Below, one piece after another: positions 17,704 to 22,426 of a DNA stretch of 22,426 bases. The notes under the pieces are model-generated. The model saw only the letters and a list, made by a program, of their open reading frames with translations. It did no database searches and was not told the origin of the DNA. The translations under genes were made by a program, and so were the position numbers. Within the stretch, counting starts at the first letter, position 1. Each line of letters begins with the position of its first letter. This DNA comes from Saccoglossus kowalevskii (lineage: Eukaryota > Hemichordata > Enteropneusta > Harrimaniidae), in contig NW_003151266.1 of assembly GCF_000003605.2 (NCBI RefSeq), positions 137,018 to 159,443 on the forward strand. Reading direction: 5' to 3'.

Positions 17704-18137
17704 GTTATGGGAGCTGCTTTGACGGAAAGTCATGACTTGTATATTCTGAGCGTACACGCCCCATCCTCAACAAAATATTGCCGGAACTCAAAATATAGAG
17801 CCTGTTCTCGGGAATGTGGTTTAATATTAAAAAAAAGAAGCTTTCTTTGGGCGATAAATCTTCGGATGAAAATTGCGCTAATTTCTCGAAATTTTTTGGT
17901 CTAATTAAGCATACTTTTTAGGTTTTTTTTAGAGATTTTTTAGATATTTTTCTCGAACAATCCCCCTAGAAAAGTGATAAAAGTAGCCCATTCGAGCGGC
18001 AAATTACGTATTCGTTTTCTAAGCGAGTACCCCCCTCCCCGCCCTTTCCGGGGATAGTCGCCTCCATTATCATTGTGATTGCTGGTGGTGAGTGCCATTG
18101 CTCGAAACATCAAGCTACTTTATACACCGTATTGGGA
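17704..18137. other. Upstream region of the CERS1-like gene, no gene recognised
   Basis: Moderate-GC sequence with a C-rich piece at 18030-18055 (CCCCCCTCCCCGCCCTTTCC). No repeat copies or conserved frame were found. Confidence 0.35.
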
Positions 18138-18249
18138 CTAGTCTGACGTGTAGGCGTGAGTGGCGCCCTCACCGAATGAACGGCATCAGACCTCTCTTGG
18201 GCTTGGAACACCGCGGAGGGCGCAACTCACGCGATCTTGTCAGGCTATA
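18138..18249. repeat. GC-rich inverted repeat
   Basis: GCGTGAGTGGCGCCCTC (18154-18170) pairs with GAGGGCGCAACTCACGC (18216-18232) at 16 of 17 positions, and weaker pairing extends outwards (TAGTCTGACG against TCAGGCTA). The loop is about 45 bases. TATTGGTAAGTACC, a strong donor-like sequence, follows immediately at 18247-18260. It may be a small foldback element or a structured non-coding exon end. Confidence 0.6.
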
Positions 18250-18278
18250 TTGGTAAGTACCTTCCATGCCGATGGGTT

Positions 18279-18545
18279 ATGTGATATAAGACATTGAATT
18301 AATTGAAATATAAATATAAAAGAAACTATACATAGCAGCAGAAAATACAATATCATTATGTGACAAGGGCGGGGCACTTGGAAGCTGTACAGTTCGTAAA
18401 AAGTCATATGTGGGGTGGTTCGATTCCCATTTAATTGTCTCCTGAGATTAATTATTCTCGGGCGGAGCTACGTCACAAGACGTTCTATGTTGCTAAGATG
18501 CGCACCACTGTACCTAATCTCCTTCCCAGAGGCCTTTGCGCTTTA
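18279..18545 (+). repeat. Dispersed GGCGGAGCTACGTCAC repeat, copy A
   Basis: The first 128 bases (from ATGTGATATAAGACATTGAA to GTACAGTTCGTAAAAAGTCA) are nearly identical to 20943-21070. The shared GGCGGAGCTACGTCAC and TTGCTAAGATGCGCACCACT blocks follow. Similarity fades after 18514. GGTTCGATTCC at 18417-18427 looks like a pol III B box but is not kept in copy C. The frames at 18415-18798 run through it and are not considered genes. Confidence 0.75.
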
Positions 18546-18705
18546 CGCAATAGTGCCTCTGCCACAGGCAGCCTTCAATTTTGTGGTCAATCACCTCACT
18601 ACGCACGGCCATTTTTCCGCGGTTGTTTCATTTGAAACCGAATTACAAAAAGTGGAAAAAAACGTATGTGACATTCAGTTCGAACTATTTATTAATGTCA
18701 GACTT

Positions 18706-19135
18706 CAGTTAATACGTAAATACAGAGGTACATTACTTGGGGTTTGCAACTACGGTGACATTATACCAAGATCCCGTTACAATCTCGCTCTCGCATAAGC
18801 GGTCTAACTCAGAAAAATGCGAATGCGCATGCCCGAGGTAACTAGGATACTGGGATGTCCAGATGGATCAAAATAGCTGCCCACGATATGACTGATTACG
18901 AGAACTATATTTTCTGTACATTTTCGATGTATTACATTTTTCACTATGATAGTGACAAGAACAGTTGTATTTTTTCATTACAAACCTTGAACATTGATAT
19001 GTGTCATGTCAGAAGGTCGTAGCCTCAGTCTCGCTATCCACGATAAGAGACTTGAATGGGATCTTGACATGATGTCACCATACAATACTATGCGAGTTGC
19101 AAACCCCAAGTAATGTACCTCTGGTAAATACTAAC
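18706..19135. repeat. Foldback with a perfect 28-base core
   Basis: Positions 18724-18751 and 19095-19122 are perfect inverted complements over 28 bases (core TACATTACTTGGGGTTTGCA). Imperfect pairing extends on both sides to arms of roughly 80-105 bases, with a 16-base insertion in the right arm. The central 240 bases are unique here. No terminal target duplication is evident, so the outer limits are approximate. Confidence 0.7.
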
Positions 19136-20345
19136 CATTTTATAGCGGACTATGTTTTGCAAGGTAATGTTACAACCTTTTGTTGACGTATATAGTTGGG
19201 AAAGAAAAATTAAAGACTAATTGCACTGAAAAGAGTTTCCTAACATTTCCGTTCATCTTGTATTCTGGTGAATATTTCAATACTATTTCTTACAGGTTCT
19301 AGTAAGTTTATAAAGTTAGTCATTCATTATACAATCTAATGCTTTGGCATGTAGGAAAGAAATGCACTTTTATAACGCAAGTCATGTATATTTTAATCTT
19401 ATTAACTGAACATTTTATTCGGAGTCGGGGCGTGAAACGTCTTATTAAAGTGATTAAATAACCAAGTGATTTACGCATAATTTTGTTAACCGACAGGGTC
19501 TTGTAGTTCGAACATATTCGAATATGCAAATGAGTTCTATGCAAAGCTGCTTTGTGCACATGGGGGATTGGCACGAGAGGGCGCCATCTGATCTGAATGG
19601 AACGTTTCGACGTCAGTCGTCCGTAGCCATCGTCAAAGCAACAACGTCCCGTCTACGAACAGATAACATAATTTCAGCCATTCCTTTACAGAATAATCCT
19701 CAACAAAACTTAGAAACATTTCATAGACAAATACAGGCTCCAAAATTATGTCTATTTCAAAACAATTCAACCGACAACCAGTTTGACGCCACAATTTCTT
19801 GCTGGAGCCCGAGTTCTACGCGTGATTTTATTGCGTTCAAAACTGTTCCATTTCAAACTGCGCATGCACACACACTGTGGTTCATTGAAATGCATACTAA
19901 TTAGGTAACTTGTCACTGATAAAAGTCACCGAAAACATTTTGAGCAATTTTGAGCAATAGTACTAAAGTGAAATATAAACGTGCCTCTGCATTCTCCATG
20001 AATTTCATAACTTGCTATGATCATGGTAAAGAGAAAACCTGTGTTTAATTTCAATAGTTAGCTGGAGTCTGATCGAAAACGTGTCTCAAAAATTACCTTT
20101 ACATCATTTTTCCGATTATTTTTTCAGCTCGTAACGATAGAATTAGTCAATGTAGAACTAACATGTATGCTATCGGAAAGCATTTTGGCACAATTTTACT
20201 GAAAAGACGAGTTTTTCATTGCTCATGAATATTAATTTATGCAAATGAGACGAGTATTTCAACCAATCGTGTCATGCAACTCCCCCCCCCCCCTGTTTGT
20301 GCAGTAATGATAAGTAATGCCATCGAACTGCGCGGAGTTCGCACT
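19136..20345 (+). other. Repeat-poor stretch with one 126-codon open frame of unknown status
   Basis: The frame at 19524-19904 (+) starts inside TATGCAAATGAG and ends TAG. Its composition is not low-complexity (for example RRQSSVAIVKATTSRLRTDN and CWSPSSTRDFIAFKTVPFQT), but no domain is recognised. No splice context or promoter singles it out. The rest of the stretch shows no feature apart from the poly-C tract near its end. Confidence 0.25.
20282..20293 (+). repeat. Short poly-C tract
   Basis: About 12 C in a row lie between ATGCAACT and TGTTTGTGC. It sits just upstream of dispersed-repeat copy B and has no other associated feature. Confidence 0.7.
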
Positions 20346-20650
20346 GTACCTTGTATTTCTATCCTCGGGCGGAGCTACGTCACAGACGTTCTACGTTGCT
20401 AAGACGCGCACCACTGTACCATGCAGTTCTATGGGCTCGGTGCGCGCTGCCGTGGAACACCGGTCGAGCTGGTGAAAATTCGAGAAAACAACACAAACTC
20501 AACTTTGAAGTAATCCTGAACAACAGAATTTATATTTACACAAGTAGGGATAATCTTGTTACACTGTTCAGGGGAGTCTCAACAACGAATCCCAAAGTAC
20601 CGTTTTCTGTGAGTTTTTGGCCTTTGTTTTCACCGCGATGGTTGCCAGGC
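20346..20650 (+). repeat. Dispersed GGCGGAGCTACGTCAC repeat, copy B
   Basis: Main body from 20364: GGGCGGAGCTACGTCACAGA, CTAAGACGCGCACCACTGTA, then CACAAACTCAACTTTGAAG and ATAATCTTGTTACACTG, in the same order as copy C. It is preceded at 20346-20363 by a partial internal segment of the same repeat (CACTGTACCTTGTATTTCTA), so two fragments are joined here. It lacks the AT-rich 5' half of A and C. Overlapping frames on both strands reflect this repeat. Confidence 0.72.
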
Positions 20651-20942
20651 GGTGAAAATGCCCGGATGTATGCCCGAGGATTGGTGCATACACAGTCCCT
20701 CTGACTGTGGTGCATACAAGCAAGCATACTGGGCCTATGCTAAGTAGCCAATGCGCTTGCATAAATTACAGAAGTGACGTAAAAGTTATATCTGATTGAT
20801 TCAGCGTTCAACAAATGCCAAATGCGGTGGGTTTATATGCCCTATTCAATCAAAGTCTTTGATTCAATGGAGATGCCAACAAAATGATAGTTACTGACTG
20901 GAGGACAACCATTACCGAATACCGTCTGATATTGCTTGGATC
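20651..20942. other. No feature recognised
   Basis: Between dispersed-repeat copies B and C. The minus-strand frames at 20536-21071 are shadows of these repeats. Confidence 0.35.
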
Positions 20943-21420
20943 ATGTGATATAAGACATTGAATTAATTGAAATATAAATATAAAAGAAACTATACATAGC
21001 AGCAGAAAAGACAATATCATTATGTGACAGGGGCGGGGCACTTGGAAGCTGTACAGTTCGCAAAAAGTCACCAGATATGGTTTAGTTCGATTCGCATTTA
21101 ATTGTCTCCTGAAGTTAATTATTCTCGGGGGCGGAGCTACGTCTCAGAAAGTTCTACGTTGCTAAGATGCGCACCACTGTACCATGTATTTCTATGGGCT
21201 CTGCGCGAACTGCTGTGCAACGCCGGTTGAAGAACCGGTGAAAACATCTAAACTCGAGAACTTGAAAATAGCACAAACTCAACTATGAGACAATCCTAAA
21301 CAACCAAATCCACATAAGTTGCACAAATAGGGTTAATCTTGTTGCAATAAAGAGTCTCAACAACTAGCCCAAAGCATATTTTTTCGTATGTTTTTTTCAC
21401 CGGCTGTGATTGCCAAGCGA
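20943..21420 (+). repeat. Dispersed GGCGGAGCTACGTCAC repeat, copy C (longest)
   Basis: This copy joins the AT-rich 5' half (ATGTGATATAAGACATTGAA, GGGGCGGGGCACTTGGAAGC) with the full 3' half (GGGGGCGGAGCTACGTCTCA, ACCGGTGAAAACATCTAAAC, CACAAACTCAACTATGAGAC, GGTTAATCTTGTTGCAATAA). At about 478 bp it defines the family's minimum length. It has no terminal inverted repeat and no coding frame that is kept between copies. Confidence 0.75.
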
Positions 21421-21529
21421 AACAATGTTCACTCACGGGAACCTAGTACAGCAGGTTGGCCTCCTACCGCTAATCAATCAGCCCCACAGGCACTGTGCTC
21501 ATATGTATGAAAAAAAAAATCCTTTTCAG

Positions 21530-21764
21530 ACAAGCACCGCGACAAAATCTCAGTACAGATCATGAAAATGTAGTACAATCTGTCAAGGTTACCAATCATG
21601 GGAAAATGGGATCTTGTCTAATTACTGAGAACGACAACATATGCCACTGCCGTATGCTTCCCATATCCTCGGCAAACGTTGAAGAACCCTCATCGCCAAC
21701 AGTAGCGGAATTCCCGCAGGACGATGATTACTTATCCCCATGTCACCTCGTATCTTTCATATAA
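21530..21764 (+). CDS. Candidate 3'-terminal coding exon, unknown protein
   Basis: An acceptor-like tract (ATCCTTTTCAG, ending at 21529) is followed by an open frame to a TAA at 21762-21764, giving about 77 codons. The peptide has a protein-like composition: a Cys-containing middle (MGSCLITENDNICHCRMLP) and an acidic Ser/Pro-rich end (EEPSSPTVAEFPQDDDY) resembling a cytoplasmic tail. I recognise no family and see no upstream partner exon. No AATAAA follows closely; an ATTAAA occurs near 22033. It lies just after a dispersed-repeat copy, so a chance frame remains possible. It is on the strand opposite the CERS1-like exon. Confidence 0.3.
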
Positions 21765-21768
21765 ATCA

Positions 21769-21786
21769 CGCCCTCTAGTGGCAACA
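21769..21786 (-). promoter_or_regulatory. CTCF-like motif
   Basis: On the minus strand GCCACTAGAGGGCGTG matches the bilaterian CTCF core CCASYAGRKGGCRS at 13 of 14 positions. Similar matches occur at 2603-2617 (TCACCAGAGGGCGC, +) and, weaker, near 19572. Binding is inferred from sequence only. Confidence 0.25.
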
Positions 21787-22426
21787 TGCTTCATCGAGGT
21801 GAATGGGTGAAATGAAGGCTATTTAAGGTAGCGAGAAGGGAAATTTTTACTTTTTTCTTGATTTTTCAAAAATTGATAAAACGGTTACTTTAGACCTTGA
21901 TACATCACCCCAGGTTTACAAAAGATCGAAATTGCGAGATAACGTTGCTCAAATTAGTGTTTTAAAACACTAGCAGAAAAGACTACAACTGCCGTTTCGT
22001 GGATATTTGCATAGTGTTTATCTTTGGAAGGAATTAAATGATATATCCTTATCTGTATACTCTGTTGTTGACGATTCTAATATAACGGATGATAAGCTTC
22101 CAGTTGCAAACAATGCGTGTTTATCTAACGTCCATTGTCAGCATTATTGTCAGTCGAGACTTCGTCGGAGAAACATGGTCATACAGTACTCATTTCGCCC
22201 AACCTTCCGCTTTTACATCGACCGCTTATCGCTTAATTTCCGACCACGCGGTCTTGTCCGACCGGAAACCGACCGCATTTTAATCGCGTTTTTTTTTTCG
22301 CTCGCTCGCTCATTGAAAACATTGACCGCTCGCCCAAACACTGAAAACTAGCACATGGGTGGTCGAAATGGTGGTTTTGATAGTAAAGTGTGAACATACA
22401 ACTAGTATTAACTATTATTACATTCT
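21787..22426. other. No gene recognised
   Basis: A 114-codon frame (22007-22351, +) has no recognisable domain. Its second half lies in CpG-rich sequence with repeated CGACCG/CGACCA motifs (22215-22275), then poly-T and CGCTCGCTCGCTC. These look like simple-sequence-derived codons. Confidence 0.3.

Noticed and set aside
17569-17757. Minus-strand frame with a poly-Gly run
   Set aside because: The glycines come from the 23-base poly-C tract, and the frame has no other support.
18417-18427. GGTTCGATTCC, an exact pol III B-box match
   Set aside because: No A box at the right distance upstream, and the motif is altered in the otherwise similar copy at 21080, so it is probably chance.
18415-18798. 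127-codon open frame on the + strand (and a 66-codon frame inside it)
   Set aside because: The first part is dispersed-repeat copy A and the last part is the arm of the 18706-19135 foldback. The frame is not kept in the other repeat copies.
22007-22351. 114-codon open frame
   Set aside because: No recognisable domain or splice support, and the second half reads through CpG-rich simple motifs and a poly-T tract.

Overview
This is a eukaryotic, almost certainly metazoan, window: AT-rich, intron-bearing, with one short recognisable coding exon and a dense population of short non-autonomous transposable elements. The repeat style (many foldback MITEs, tRNA-derived SINE heads, a 40-bp minisatellite) and a ceramide-synthase-1-like exon fit an aquatic invertebrate (deuterostome or lophotrochozoan). 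I cannot name the species or phylum from the sequence. No bacterial operon, phage, CRISPR or viral gene is visible.

The anchor is at 17228-16971 on the minus strand: an 86-codon first exon with a good start context, an in-frame stop just upstream and a canonical GT donor, whose protein resembles the N-terminus of ceramide synthase 1 (CERS1/LASS1). Its promoter side (about 17229-17560) holds a TATA-like box, a CRE-like palindrome and a perfect AP-1 motif. No later ceramide synthase exon was found at 1-16970, so if the gene is intact most of the window is its first intron, at least 16.9 kb long.

That intron is filled with repeats. They include at least eight full copies of a MITE with ends CTGTAAAATACTTTATTTT and TA target sites; two other foldback MITE families sharing the CTGTAAAA tip; two hAT-like copies, one with a 7-bp target duplication; elements with ends CTTTTCACCACCAG, TTAAAGSGCGG and GGATGGACCATTA; a GGTGGTCGYTA-repeat element; a 356/306-bp tandem duplication carrying a SINE-like head; a clear tRNA-derived SINE head; and a 1.1-kb, 27-unit minisatellite of 40-bp period with higher-order structure. 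A lone diverged minisatellite unit lies 7 kb away in inverse orientation. At 10369-11316 five elements sit end to end.

Upstream of the exon (17300-22426) the sequence is richer in moderate-GC, less repetitive DNA. It holds a 23-base poly-C tract, a GC-rich hairpin ending at a splice-donor-like site, a dispersed repeat in three + copies (a fourth, inverted, lies at 9841-10007), a foldback with a perfect 28-nt core, and one candidate 3'-terminal coding exon (21530-21764, +) of unknown identity. Most other open frames are short and overlap repeats, and I do not treat them as genes.
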